From contig JAJEKV010000083.1 in the NCBI GenBank assembly GCA_021234155.1, positions 4,567,250 through 4,631,249 on the forward strand: DNA of 64,000 nt. Direction: 5' to 3'. Every line of letters starts with the position of its first letter. The stretch's first letter is position 1. A program made the translations under genes and the position numbers. Below the pieces are notes generated by a model, which was given only the letters and a program-made list of their open reading frames with translations, did no database searches and was not told the DNA's origin. This document shows positions 44,701 through 56,908 of the stretch, piece after piece. This stretch comes from Isoetes taiwanensis. Lineage: Eukaryota; Streptophyta; Lycopodiopsida; Isoetales; Isoetaceae.

Positions 44701-45062
44701 AGGGGCGGTTTTCCTTTCAAATCATATACAGCGGCAGTTCTCCAGTGCATTTTGTGGCTCCTTTTTTTGTCATGGCATTTTGTGGCACTTTTTTGTGGAT
44801 TTGAGTATGGAGCAACCTGTATTCATGCAATCCGTCAACATTTTTGTAGTTTATTTTGAAGGCATCCGGATGTCTGAATTTTAAGCAGATGGAGAAATGG
44901 AGGGGCAGTTTTCCTTTCAAATCATATATAGCGGCAGTTCTCCAGTGCATTTTGTGGCTCCTCTTTTTGTCGTGGCACTTTTTGTGGATTTGAGTATGGA
45001 GCAGCCTGTATTCATGCAATCCGTCAACATTTTTGCAGTTTATTTTGAAGGTTGAATTCTAA
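44701..45062. repeat. 200-bp tandem duplication within the Helitron
   Basis: Units starting aggggcggttttcctttcaa (44,701) and aggggcagttttcctttcaa (44,901) share gcggcagttctccagtgcat, tttgtggatttgagtatgga and caatccgtcaacatttttg, with small deletions in the second. A 56-60-bp partial repeat of agatggagaaatgctac follows at 45,064 and 45,122. Confidence 0.88.
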
Positions 45063-45122
45063 GCAGATGGAGAAATGCTACCAGGATAGGTAAACCAGAT
45101 CGAACATCTTTGCTTGGTATAG

Positions 45123-47071
45123 ATGGAGAAATGCTACTGGGATAGGTATACTAGATCAAACATTTTTGCTTGGTATGCCGCTAGCCCTACCTTGACGTTT
45201 TTACAGATGCTCGGAAGTGGATTTTTTCGAGATTGGCCATTCTGGATAACATGATTTTTGCTGGAGAATAACGCTCGCCGTTGGTTCTAGACCTATTGCA
45301 AACTCTTTGTCCGACAAGAGCATGCTCTCATTTTCAAGAGGAGTTCCGTGGGTTTTGCAGAAGCCGTACTAAAGACTATCTGGTCCAGGATCATGCAGGT
45401 AAGGCCATTGCTTTGGAGTCTCCTTTTGTTTTGAGTTTTGTAGCAGACATTTCTGGAGTTCTTGAAGACAGGAACTCCCATTCACATCCTTATTTCTAAA
45501 TGCTTCTATTGTCAGACTCTCAGAATCAGATACTTATTCTTCTTTTCCATGCAATGAAACTACCAGAGAACCAATACGAGGTCATATTAATTGTGATTCT
45601 TCTGATTGTGATTCTTGAGATTGTTTCGTAATTGTTGGATTGATTGTTCTTATAGATTTGTAATGATGATCTTCTTATCAGTCTATCTAAACATTGGGAA
45701 CTTGCTATGCCTTGGGTATTGGGATGCTCACAAACATGCAGATGGATTTGTTTTCTAGGTCTCACACTGATCCAGTCTTCAAATTTTTGCTCAAGACCGA
45801 CCTCATCTCCATAGTAAGTACTAATAATTTCTTCTATGTCATGCTGAACTCTTAAATCTTTGCAAGAGGAGCTGGAATGTTGATATGTGGCAAGTTAAGT
45901 GAAAGAAATATAGTTGCAATCAAGTAGAGTCTAGGTCTTTGCAATGTATTGTAAATGTGTAAATCGAAATGCTCTATTATTGAGTCCCATTTTCCAGCTT
46001 TGCTATCATAATTATCTCTGTCTAAAAGCCAAATTTAAGCAGGAACATGCTTATGGCAATGTTTTGAAGCACTGAGTTCGTTTGATTGGTTTAAGTTAAA
46101 TCGGAAATGTTGTTTTCGCAAGGTTGGATTTGTGGACCAAAGAATCTTCAAATTAATATAAGACCTATATGTAATTGCTTCTAGGTTTTTAAATATTGTG
46201 GTTGCACATCCGAGATGATTCTGGAAGGCAGTCGTGTCTTTATTTTCGAGTGGTTCTATTGTCTGGCTCTTAAAATCCATCTCAATATATCTTATTCTTT
46301 TGAGGTTTCCAGTGCCTTTTGGGTCTGCTTAAAGATTTCTCTAATACAAATCAGAACCAAGTGATTCCATCAATTGCCAGGACGGAGGACTCCATCAACT
46401 GAAGGTACGCTATAGGATTTAATGTAACTGTTTAATTATGCATGTAGATCACAAGTCCTTAATTTTTCAGTTAGGCCATAGGCCCCTAAGTTTTCAGTTA
46501 GGCCATAGGTCCCTAATGGAGCAAACTAGTGATGACATATAGGACTTTGTTGTGGGACCTCAAGTCTTTCTATTTTTGTCTTGCTTGCATGAGTACCTGT
46601 TTCCAGGGTGGCGTTCTTAATCTGTAATTCATTACAAGATACAAATTAATTTGGTCTTCTTTGGCCCCCTTGGCGCACAAAGTTTTAGCACTGCTATGCT
46701 TCACTATGTAAGTATGTGGATGATTCAATTCACAACCACATCAGTACAACAGGTCTTTCACTTCATTATATTTGCCATTGTGCTGTTGTATTTTTTGTCG
46801 CCGGATTATTCATGAGGACGGTTTAGATTGAATAAAGATTGTAAAAGGGTAGTTTCGTCCAGTGTTTCAACCTTTTCTGCTTGATGCATTTGCATCAGGT
46901 GCATCAGGCTTGGTTCTGATAGGTGATAGCTGACCTTTCAATCTTCGGTGCTATAAAAGCAGCTGTTTTCTTTTTTCTTTCATATTTTTTCAATTTCTGA
47001 TGCTATAAAGTTGTTGTGGTCTATATTCTTTATGTTTGCATCATTGATTCCTGTTGCAGCTACAGACTAAA
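45123..47071. other. Helitron interior without recognised exons
   Basis: Mostly T-rich intron-like sequence (several polypyrimidine stretches ending in AG). A small repeat of cagttaggccata occurs at about 46,470-46,507. No domain recognised. Confidence 0.4.
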
Positions 47072-47428
47072 TAGAGGTGGCATGGAATCAGGTGAAAGTC
47101 CAAGATGTTTTACAAAATTTTGATGACCTAGATCGGTTATATTCAGAGGTTCATTTGCTGAAGACTCTTAAGCACAAAAACATTATCAAGTTCTACAACT
47201 TACGGGTGGATGCCAAGAATAGGAATGTTAAATTTCATCATAGAAATATTTACATCGGGAACATTGAGGCAGTAAGTGACCTGACCTTTTTGTTTGCACC
47301 TATGCTTGAAAGTTCTTACTGTTTATGATCTGCTTTATTGTTCTCAACGTACTTGCATGAGGGTTCTTAAAATTCACTGGTTTGCCATGTTTAGGTACCG
47401 CAAGAAGAACAAATATGTTGATATGAAG
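47072..47428 (+). pseudogene. Captured WNK kinase exons
   Basis: First exon (47,072-47,271) encodes V-A-W-N-Q-V-K-V, then [20 protein letters not shown], the beta3-alphaC region of plant WNK (with-no-lysine) kinases. V-A-W-N is the hallmark where beta3 carries N instead of the usual Lys, and E of S-E-V is the alphaC glutamate. It ends at a GT donor (gtaagt at 47,272), where WNK genes also have an intron. After about 120 bp and an AG, Y-R-K-K-N-K-Y-V-D-M-K-A (47,394-47,431) is the next WNK segment. The glycine loop, catalytic HRD and DFG are missing. The stretch before the donor has drifted from the family pattern. WNKs phosphorylate regulators of ion transport and flowering; this fragment cannot. 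Confidence 0.85.
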
Positions 47429-47431
47429 GCA

Positions 47432-47546
47432 GACAATTGCCATCATATAATGCCCTGGCGGTGTATTTTGGAAGATATAGAAGTGCTGGAGTATCTGTTT
47501 ATATGGCTACCTTTATGATTCCTCACTCCAAAGAAGATTTTGATGG
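47432..47546 (+). pseudogene. Unidentified captured exon joined to WNK sequence
   Basis: Immediately after D-M-K the protein-like sequence changes to L-P-S-Y-N-A-L-A-V-Y-F-G-R-Y-R-S-A-G-V-S-V, then Y-M-A-T-F-M-I-P-H-S-K-E-D-F-D-G, ending at a GT donor (ggtaaatg, about 47,545). It is not WNK kinase sequence and I do not recognise the source gene. Reading from the WNK exon it is out of frame (the WNK frame gives N-C-H-H-I-M-P-W). Looks like a second capture fused directly to the first. Confidence 0.45.
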
Positions 47547-47549
47547 TAA

Positions 47550-50100
47550 ATGTATCAATTCTATACTGTCTTTACTTTCCATTTATCTGCAAGCTTTATT
47601 ATACAAAGTGGAGGAATTCATAACGAGGATTCCTCCATGGGGATCTCTTGGATGGAGAACAAACACGGAGCATGTTTTATCAGCTCTCTTGCCCAAGTTT
47701 TATCTTGGTTCATTCAAAAGTAAACCTTTTTTTAATAGTTTAATGTCAATTACAAGATCCTGCAGAATGTGGCTTTGGCAGTGATGCGAGTTGCAATACA
47801 AGTTATTCTTAGAAGTGCCAAGTTTGTCACTATCACAACAAGGGCTATCAAACTATAACCAGGGTCTACATACATATGGAACAAGACTGTGCAATAAAAT
47901 CTTATGTGCATGCAGCCATGGTAGGCAAGAGCCCACCAGCAGAAGTTCATAGCCTATGCTCAAATCACAATCCTTATTCTCAGTTCCAAATGTGTTGCAT
48001 CTGTTTCTTCTATATTGGATCCAAATATTGCCCCAGACAATCGTACAACATGCAAAACCTCTTCAGAACAAAATGGGATTTTGGCTTTTTAGCCATTGCA
48101 TGCAAAACCTCTCCAGATTAATCTCTTAACATATTGCAAGAAAGACGTCTTATTGTTTATGCAGTTTTTGTGACCAAAGCAGTCACACTAGCTGCTATTG
48201 AAAGAGACCCTCATTTGTGAGGCTTAGACAAATGTCCCTTCCAAATGTTAACATTGTCCTAATTATGTTCGCAACTTCAATGTTTGGTCTGAGATTGAGG
48301 CGCACATTGCTGGTGGGGCATCATTTCCATAAATGAAATATGTGAGTTGGAAAGCTTGAAAAAATACAATAGGTATCTTATATAGAAGTTCATTGTTTAT
48401 GATGTAGAAACTAAAAACACAAGCAACAGAAGGAAGTTTGTCTTCTATAACGTCTGATACATATGCTCAGTTAGTTGGCTATTGATAAGACAGCCGTAGA
48501 GGATAAAATGTCATGTCTAGAAGATATTAGTGCACATAACCATAAGATTATTGAGATGGATATCAAATATGACAAGGTCTTCTAGACTGGGCATTTATTA
48601 ATGCTTGATGTTTGCATCTAACACATTTATATGAATAAAGAAATGAAACAAAGAAATCAATGAAATGCCATGGCCAATGTTTGCCACAGGGCACCATACA
48701 GATAGAAGTTCTTTGCTTAGAAGAGCTGTAATGTTCTTTCAAAGGGCTACCCTCATTTTGTACAATTATAGTTTCAATTAGGCAAGCTTCTGCATAAATA
48801 TGTGAGTACTTGCTTGATGGTGAAGCTAATGATGTATGTTTAGAAGTTCTAGAATGCCAGAATTTCAAGGGAATCAAGTGTGAAAATAGCATAAATTGTT
48901 TTATTTAGTGAAATGGGAACTGAATATTAGATCCATTTATTATTTCATACTAGAAAAAAAAGGTACTACGGATGCAGATGTAAACATGTTGCCAGTAATG
49001 ATAAGAAACAGACAAGAAAAACGAAACATAGTCAACTACAAAGAAAAAATGACGCTGAAAAATAATATAGCATTTTTAGCCTCCTATCCCATAGTTATGT
49101 GGAGATATAATGGAACAAAGCACATTCCATTATCTCAACTAAATAACTGTGATATAAATCATGGAAAGTAATGGAAAGCAGGTATTGATAAGACAAGGAT
49201 TTTCAAGTACGATGTTCTTGCTTGGGAGGTTGGCATTGCCTTGCACGATGATAAGTGGAATATATCTAAATATAGAAACGATGATAAATGGAATATATTT
49301 AAATATAGAAATTTAACAGGGCCTCTTAGGCTCTTTCAACAAATAGATTTAACTTATAAAATTCATCTATCTTAGCCTTTAAGCTTGTATCTTGACACAT
49401 CTTTAGGATAACACGGTGTAAATAAGTTCATCTTAATATATTGCATGCTACCGAGGAATGGTTGAGAAGAGTCCGATAAAATCGGTTGGTTGCAATTCAC
49501 TTACCGTCCTTTTATCGCAATGTTTGGATGGTAAAAGACTATACATTCAGAAGGCTATGCTTGACATATATGTTACATGTGAGAGTTTTGGTCTCACTCG
49601 TGCTATTCAATAGCATGATTACTACATCATCTAATGAGTGCACTTATTGTATCACCTTGTATACGAATCATTGAAAATGCACATCAAGTATATGACCCGA
49701 ATATAGCTCTTTAGAATGCAATCTATGTAGCATCTTTTCATCAACAATACACCAAAACTTACTCAAACAAGTGTCGGAGAAGGAAAGTGTAAGATTAGAT
49801 AATTTGGCCTTTGTTTAACCACTTGTTGCTTGTGTCCTTCGTTCAACCAGTTCAAAATGTTATTTTACTCCCATATTAATGAGGTTCATGATACTCTTGA
49901 GAAAGTTCTACTGATCTGAAGTTATTTTATCACCTTACACCATATTATTTTCAACACCTTTATCATCATTTAATTTTGCACTTATATTCAGCACGCTATA
50001 CAAGATTCTTAGAGCAAGGGATTATCTTTAACATGCGCCTGGTATCATCACCATGGTTGAAATGAGTATGATATATGTACATTCAATCTTATCTTAAAAT
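47550..50100. other. Helitron 3' half, no recognised exons
   Basis: AT-rich, intron-like; no domain recognised on either strand. A direct repeat of cgatgataa(g/a)tggaatatat with ctaaatatagaaa/ttaaatatagaaa occurs at 49,247-49,312. Confidence 0.4.
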
Positions 50101-50117
50101 TTTTTCCCGAGGAAAAA

Positions 50118-50145
50118 GCCCAGCAACACTGGGCACTTTTTCTAG
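50118..50145 (+). other. Helitron 3' terminus: hairpin plus CTAG
   Basis: Stem gcccag/ctgggc with loop caaca, 7-nt spacer acttttt, then CTAG before host T. Confidence 0.8.
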
Positions 50146-50432
50146 TATACCATAATGAAATAAGTTTGAGCCAACATATAGCGAAATCACTAATAACCAC
50201 ACTAAAAACTATTAGAAATTGATATGAAAATGTTTCTATCAAGAACTATTGTTCTTCCTCAGGCGAGATTAGTGTTCGGCATTTGAGCTGGAGTTGCTAG
50301 ATTCACTCCATCCTCCATGTGCCCCATCTGCTCACTCTTTGAGGCCACCATGTTAGCCACGAGCCTAATGAACTTATGTCTGAAAGGCTAGTTTTTCCAG
50401 GCCACGAATTGACAATATTTTGAAAAGCAACC

Positions 50433-50813
50433 TCAGCATCTTCTGCAGTGGGTGCTGATCTCCATGCTCTGCACGATGCTCTTGGAATATGTACTTATTT
50501 GTGTGTCGCTGAAGACATTGTTCCCAATGGAACTTACACCACGTTCCTTTCCTTCCATGGGCTGGCCATCATTGAACACAACCTGAATTGCATTCCAATT
50601 AGCCTGAGCTTCGTCTGCCATGAATCCTTTGAACTGAGCAGGTGGTGAGTTCTTTAGTATCATAACTTTGTTTAGCTTTGTACAGAACTTTATCTGAGCT
50701 TCCGTATCCTCCATTTTCATGTCATGTGTTGCTATTGTAAGAAGGCAACGCATACTCAGCACGTGTTCCTGAAGACCAGCAACAAAGTATGGTGTCATCT
50801 GTTTGGCATTCAA
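50433..50813 (-). pseudogene. Transposase-like fragment (Mutator/FAR1-like superfamily)
   Basis: 126-codon frame with P-Y-F-V-A-G-L-Q-E-H-V-L, then I-A-T-H-D-M-K-M-E-D-T-E-A-Q-I-K-F, P-P-A-Q-F-K-G-F-M-A-D and A-Q-A-N-W-N-A-I. The F-K-G-F-M-A-D-x-A-Q-A-N-W-N-A block matches a family of plant proteins with a MULE-type transposase domain, where the D lies in the second catalytic region. The rest of the domain and the SWIM finger are not seen. It lies outside the Helitron but within the TIR element, so it may be a relic of the element's own transposase. Confidence 0.5.
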
Positions 50814-52100
50814 TCTAGACTCTACCCGGCCCAGTTAATGTACCTTGCCTTCTCTTGGCATCATTAAGTTCTTTGTATATAGTGAATGTATAGTTCTTTG
50901 TGTATATCATGAATGTATATATCTGCTAATAAAATTTAAAATTTAACCGTGTGGTTATCTATGGATGTTATGCTAGCTTTGAAATTCCTTCATCTACTCA
51001 AACTTAATTTATCATGCTAGTTCATCAGCATACTTAGATTAAAGTCTAAGCTTTTGATAGCTATGGAACATGGTAGGTTTGTGGCCTTGTGCTTTAGAGT
51101 GCAAAATGCTTAAAATGCTTTATTGCAGTGATGATTATTTTTTTTTGTTGATAGTTTTATTTTGCTCCTTTGGCTATGTGAATTTGAAACATGGATAAAC
51201 ACCATGCACTTTACTAACATGTTAAATGCACTAAATTTATGGCTTAAAATACGTTTACCTTGAATGTGATGGAGAACTTGGAGGGACAACTTTTTCCCTA
51301 GAATCACTATCCCCTCCCAAATATTTGAACTATTGTGGATTTTAAGAAGTTTACCTTGAATGTGGTTTTCCCTAGAATCACTATCCTATCCCCAAATAGG
51401 TTATTATTCCATCCCCAAATAGGTTATGTTCCAAGGGCTCCGTTTTGGTGATACCTTTGCGGGACAACCTTTTCGTTAGAACCACTATCCCCTCTCCAAT
51501 AGGTTTTCCGTTTCCAATAGCATGTACTTTGGGTGGACCCTATTTGTCTGTCCGCTTTTTTGGTCATCCAACCATTCGTCTGCATCTTGGTCATCCAAAA
51601 CAACCCTTCTGGCACAATCACAAGGAACAAATAGTGCTGGAAGGAATTACACAGGTTTCGTATCCTGGCAGGGGATTTCCTGAATCTCACTGATTTGCAG
51701 TGAAAGCAAGAATCTCACAATCGTTTGCAGCCATTGCTTGAAGAAAAAGTTTGTGCTACACAGACAACACACCCTTTGCGAAACTAGAATGCTAATACAA
51801 GAAAATCCATTAACACATTAAATCCCTTAGCACATTAAATTTGGGCCACGAATAATCATAATTAGCAAAATGCACTACTACAATTTTGTAAGATAATTAA
51901 ATTTGTATCTTTCTTGCCTGTTTAAATTTAACCACATTAATTATATACGTTATAGAATTGTCCGTTTATTTGCAAAAACGAGAAAATTGTGCTTCCTTTA
52001 AAACTGTTCTATCATTTTAAAAAAAGTCGACTTTCATTTGTTAAAAAATCTAAACATTTGGAAAAAAAATTTGGAAAAAAAGTGAAGGACATTTTCAAAA
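50814..52100. other. TIR-element interior, non-coding
   Basis: Contains partial repeats of agaatcactatcc with tcccc/tccc (51,300; 51,374; 51,479) and of ccccaaataggttat (51,393; 51,413). No domain recognised. Confidence 0.4.
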
Positions 52101-52119
52101 AACAACGTTCAGGTGGAAA

Positions 52120-52690
52120 ACGCCTGCGCCTTCCAGATCGAGTGCGGCGGCGCTCCTCCATGTTTCTGTGCTAGCCAATCTGACTATGGGGCTCCTCGCA
52201 CGCGATGCTATTACAGATCTCATCGCCCGGTAAATACTCTTCTTTTGATTTTTACGTACTTCTTCTTTTTGATTTGAAAAAAAAAATTACGCCTTCCGGA
52301 TCGAAAAGCGGCGGCGCTCCTCCATGTTTTTGTGCAATCCGGACTGAATGCGGGGCTCCATTCGAATATGGTAATAGATCTGTCTTAAGCTTTTTTTCTG
52401 AACTACGTTTGCAAGATCTGTCTTCCTTTGAAAAAAATACTTTCTTCATGATCCGGAATGGGGCCTTCCAGACCGAGTGCGGCGGCGCTGCTCCAACTAT
52501 TTGTGCAATCCAGTTCTTGAAATAGCTCCTTCAAAACGCCTCCAGCTAGGCGGGAAAACGCCTGTGCCTTTTGGACCTAGTGCGGCGGCGCTCCTCCATG
52601 TTTCTGTGCAGGACAAACGATCTGTGGGGGCTCCAGACATAGCGGTATTACAGATTTTGCAACAGGTAAATACTCTGGAATTTGTGTGTG
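52120..52690 (+). repeat. Four dispersed copies of a ~100-bp GC-rich exon-like unit
   Basis: Units around 52,128, 52,291, 52,463 and 52,566 share cgccttcc-agatcgagtgcggcggcgct, cctccatgtttctgtgc and a ggggctcc block. Units 1, 2 and 4 continue to a gta(a/c)tagat/attacagat word, and units 1 and 4 then have a ggtaaatactct donor-like word. The unit reads as an exon with Ala-rich S-A-A-A-L-L-H-V-S-V in one frame, but frames differ between units. Source unknown. Confidence 0.6.
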
Positions 52691-52894
52691 GACGTGTAGA
52701 GATCTTATAGTATAGCATGAATACTTTGTCTGTTTCTTTTGAATTCGTCTGATTGCAGGCTTTGTGCTGTGGTGAGTAACCAATATCGTAGTTTTCTTGG
52801 AAAGTGCCTCAAGGATAAACTTCTACAGCATTTAACTCAGAAGATAAATACCTGGATATACTTCTGCAAGGAATAGTCGAAGTTCTTGTATTCA

Positions 52895-53230
<336 letters not shown>

Positions 53231-54302
53231 CTAATTGTACATGGCAGAGTCAGGATGTTTTAATGAAAATATGACTTAAACATGGGAAAATGAATAGGCT
53301 TACAGTTCCTGAACATCTTGGGACTTCTCCTAATACAAGAAATCTTTTGTTTCTATCTAAATTCAAATAACATCTTTCCTATAAGTGGTGGTGGTAGCAG
53401 ATAGTGGAAATTAGAATTAGAGGGCAAGAAGTGAGAATCTAGAATTATAGGAAAAGAAGTGAGCATCAAAGTGAAACCAGGATAGATCTAACACTCATTG
53501 TGATACTAATATTTGAACTGTACTTAAGTAGATTGGAATTGTAACAAAATTTGGCCATGGATATGCTGTAATCTTTAGAAGGAGATGGCCATAAAGAAGG
53601 TGATCTGTGCCTTTCCTAATAATATCTTAATGCACATATTCTGCATGACTGATCCGTGAGCAATTTAATAGATCCCTTTTGGAAATAAGAGACTGCTAGC
53701 AGTGTATGAAGCTGGGCACATATTGCTAGCTCATCTTTCCCAGATTTTGATTGGCATGCCTTCAGCCATCTTCTTCCGGGTGGAGTGGTACATTAAGTTG
53801 TTATTTTGTATTCTGAAAGGTTCTTTTAAAGTTAGACATCTAAGTGAATCTTGTTTTGAATAGGAATCAGTAGTATCAGTTTTTTATCCAACAGAGAAGA
53901 TGCTAGAGATGGGGTCAACTATTGGATATTTAGAAATGCAAATGACTGTTGCCCATGGTGGACAAATGTGATGAACAACTATGTTTTGGGGAAGACGGTG
54001 GTTTTGATGACCTTAAAAAAGATCAAGGATGAGTGCTTGTTGTGGAGGTATAGTAAAGAAAATGAGGAAAATGACTACAGTCTAGAAGCATTTGAAGTAT
54101 GTGGAGATGTCAAAAGTAAAATCATCAGCCCTTTATAGGACTATTTCATCCAACAGTTTTAGCTCAAATCTAGTTATTACCACTTGATAAGGTTTGCTAT
54201 AAGATCATGTTGGGAACATCGTCATTTGATGCCAAATAAGGTGAATCTATGAAGTCCCTTTTTTTGTTCTTAAGCATTAACATATTCTAACCAATATATG
54301 CA
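53231..54302. other. TIR-element interior between captured fragments
   Basis: No domain recognised. A segment at 53,900-54,140 looks weakly exon-like (C-P-W-W-T-N-V-M-N-N-Y-V-L-G in one frame) but does not hold a long frame. Confidence 0.35.
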
Positions 54303-54766
54303 GTGGAATCAGTGCACATCATTTGTCCCACTCATGACACCAGAACTTTCTGAGATGTTCACCAGGGAGGTTACAGGTTATGCAATTTTATGGTTCTGCA
54401 GCAACGAAAGTCTATTTTTGATATGTCTAAATCTGAATTTATGTTTCTAGTATATTGATGAAACTGAGGCCCAAGCCATGGAAGACCTGAGGAATAATCA
54501 CAGGATTTTAGAGAAGCTTGCAGACCTACTTTTGGAGAAGATTTACCTAAGGGGTGAAGTAAGTTATTCATTTTTGGTTTCCCTGTTGAGAGCTTTTATG
54601 GGCAAACGTTTGCAATTGAATTGGTGGTATTCGCTTCCAATTGCGTCCATCTGTACATTAAGCTAGCTTTAAAATCCTGTGGTATTCTTTGCAGGAGATG
54701 GACAAGTTTATAAAATCATTGAATCTTGTGATGCTTCCTGATCTCACGATGCCTCTTCCACTTTAA
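54303..54766 (+). pseudogene. Captured FtsH-like (FTSHI-type) C-terminal exons
   Basis: Three exon-like pieces. 54,303-54,376: F-V-P-L-M-T-P-E-L-S-E-M-F-T-R-E-V-T. 54,451-54,558 (after ctag): Y-I-D-E-T-E-A-Q-A-M-E-D-L-R, then I-L-E-K-L-A-D-L-L-L-E-K and L-R-G-E before gtaagt. 54,695-54,766 (after gcag): E-M-D-K-F-I-K-S-L, L-P-D-L-T-M-P-L-P-L and TAA. The I-x-E-A/T-x-x-x-A-x-x-x-L-x-x-N-R/H-x-x-L-x-x-x-A-x-x-L-L-E-x-x-x-L-x-G-E pattern is that of the C-terminal helical region of FtsH proteases. P-L-M-T-P-E-L and I-D-E-T-E suggest the plastid FtsHi group. Exon phases do not match perfectly at the first junction, so it is probably broken. Confidence 0.6.
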
Positions 54767-55826
54767 CGTTGATGTGGTAAGTATTTCTATTTCTATAATG
54801 CATGAACATGTCTGGTTTATTGGACTCCAGTGACCATGATATGCATTCTGGATTTTAGAAAATTACTGTGCCTCGTATATCCCCTGGAAAATCATGTCAG
54901 TATGAAAGACTTGAAATCTAACCCAGCACCATTGCGGCACTGTTAAAGTTGTGATCAGAATTGGAATTAGTGTGTACATCTGCAGTAACAAATGGACTCC
55001 TAGGTAAGGAAAAATAGATTCTAGCCATTTTATGAATGGTAACTGATCCTATATGGTTCTCTTCAGGATATACATGGGAGTGTTATGTATCCCAATTTTT
55101 GTTGAGATATGGGAGACATCTAGTGAATGATTCAAGTCTAGAGGAAAGGTCAAGGTGTAATTATAGAAGGCATACCATGCGATAAGCAAGGGGCAGAAAT
55201 TAGAACAAAAATTTAGCAAAGCATATAAGGGAAAATTTAGCAAAGCATAACGTTCCAACTTCACAAAATCAAAGGGAATGTTGAGAGAATTTTGGAGATC
55301 AGCATTGGGGCATGACTCGATGGGATGGATCTAGACACTCAGTTTTCTAGCCAGACACCAAGATTCACATTGATTTCCACATTGGGCCTTTTTCGCACCA
55401 TTCTAGCACAATGTGCCACCGCAATAAATTTCCTACGTATGGAATATAGTTTTGAAGCCAATACTAGAAAGCAAGTTTTATTTTCCTCCAAGCCTGGATT
55501 GTATAAAGTTGTTGTAACTTAGAACTTCTTCGACCTAGCTGCCATTTTGTTCTTAGTATTCCAAAGAACGATAAAAAGAAAAAAGTTCTAAGTGTTAATC
55601 TGTGATTAATAAACCTAATAATATGTGCCTCACAAGAGAAACCTAAGAATATACCTAATAATCTGTGCCTCACAAGAGAAACCTAAGAATATGAATTAAT
55701 CTGGACTTATAAGCCATCACTTACATTGGTGCAGTTATATTTATTATAATACGTAGTCTAGAAGTGCATCTTTTATACCTCAGAACCATTGACAAAATTA
55801 AAAAAAAAGAAGAGATATCTAATAAA
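54767..55826. other. TIR-element right arm, non-coding
   Basis: Contains a 46-bp tandem duplication: an aacctaa-ctaataa(t)-tgtgcctcacaagagaaacc word at 55,611 and 55,655. No domain recognised. Confidence 0.5.
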
Positions 55827-55879
55827 CCCTCTAAACCCTTCCCAAAAAAACCCTCCAAAAATTCGCACTCATCCCATAG

Positions 55880-56741
55880 ACCCACAATACTCACAAGTAA
55901 TAAACTGAACCTCGCTTGGCTTCTCACCAATTGTAAGCTTAGAAATCTTGGCTGCAATATCCTCTGTTTTATGCTCTGGAGCAGCAACTTCATGAATGTA
56001 TCCCAACTTATTTTCAGCCTTGAGAGCATACTTTTGTGCCTCTAGAAATGTTGTAGGCTTTTAACCTTCACCTTATGAGCAATAGCTCGTTTCAGCCCCT
56101 TCACATACCATTGGATATCCATTTCATCACTCCTTGAATTCTTCCAATGAACCACGGCTTTGAGAACTGCAATATACCTCTGATTATATACTCTCTAATT
56201 GATTCATCTTCCTTTTGTGTGAAATTGGTCCACCTTTCCATAGTCTTATCCTTACCATAGCTTCCTTTAATTCCTGATATGTCATGGTATCTGGCTGAGT
56301 TTGTGCCCATTCCTCCACTGAATCTTGCAAAGAACTATGAAACCAAAGCAAGTAATCAGCAGCCGGTAACTTACATTGCTGGCAATACCTCTCAAACTTC
56401 ATAATATGCTTCAAAGGATCCCGATCCACCAGATCATCAAACTTTGGAATCCCCATTGTCTGAAAACCCCATACCATCATCTCTGCCTCTTCTTGGGTTT
56501 CTTGAAATTGGAAAAACGAAATTGAATCTCCCTTCAATTTGAAAAATGAAATTGGATTACCTTCTAGATCGGTAAATGGAATCAAAACCTCTTGGATCTG
56601 AGAATTAGACCCCAGATCTGCTCCCAAATCTAAAAACGAAATTGAATCTTGATGCAATTTTGAGTCCAAAGATTGAGTCACCGGTCCTTTTCTTGTTACG
56701 ATGGAGCTTGATGGTATATCTTTCTTACTTCTCTTGGGCAT
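55880..56741 (-). pseudogene. Gypsy Gag N-terminal half
   Basis: ATG at 56,741. After a Ser-rich N-terminus, I-P-K-F-D-D-L-V-D-R-D-P, then C-K-L-P-A-A-D-Y-L-L-W-F, S-S-L-Q-D-S-V-E-E-W and L-K-E-A-M-V-R-I-R-L-W form the retrotransposon Gag capsid core. Frame changes near 56,235, 56,150 and 56,050 break it. The frame A-Q-K-Y-A-L-K-A-E-N-K-L-G-Y (about 56,030) leads to C-E-Y-C-G-S-M-G, the first half of a zinc knuckle, where the TIR element cuts in. Internal 45-bp-like doubling of D-S-I-S-F and F-F-K/Q-x at residues 30-75. Confidence 0.85.
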
Positions 56742-56908
56742 AAAACTATGCTCCCTTTATCAAATTGTACCCCACAAATCAATTACGGCAAAATCCCCTT
56801 CACCCAAGAAATTGCTCCTTCCTCAATGGTGTCGTTCTTTACCGACGATCACCAATACAATGGTAACAACTCCTTTTTCAATGGAAATTCTTGCCAATCA
56901 ATGGTCTG

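Larger units (their letters stand above)
44423..50145 (+). mobile_element. Non-autonomous Helitron carrying host gene fragments
   Basis: 5' end TCTATATATAATAATAAAGG preceded by A (44,422). 3' end CTAG (50,142-50,145) followed by T, so insertion was between A and T. Seven bases before CTAG lies a perfect 6-bp-stem hairpin, gcccag-caaca-ctgggc (50,118-50,134), the canonical Helitron 3' structure. A second foldback, tttttcc-cga-ggaaaaa, precedes it. No target duplication. No Rep or helicase inside, so non-autonomous, 5.7 kb. Contains WNK-kinase exons and one unidentified exon in the same orientation. Confidence 0.75.

Noticed and set aside
44717-45019. 100-codon minus-strand ORF with repeated H-E-Y-R-L-L-H-T-Q-I-H-K-K
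   Set aside because: The peptide repeat simply reflects the 200-bp tandem duplication; no domain or splice context.
47072-47546. A functional WNK kinase gene
   Set aside because: Only the beta3-alphaC region and a short following segment exist; glycine loop, HRD and DFG motifs are absent and the sequence lies inside a Helitron.
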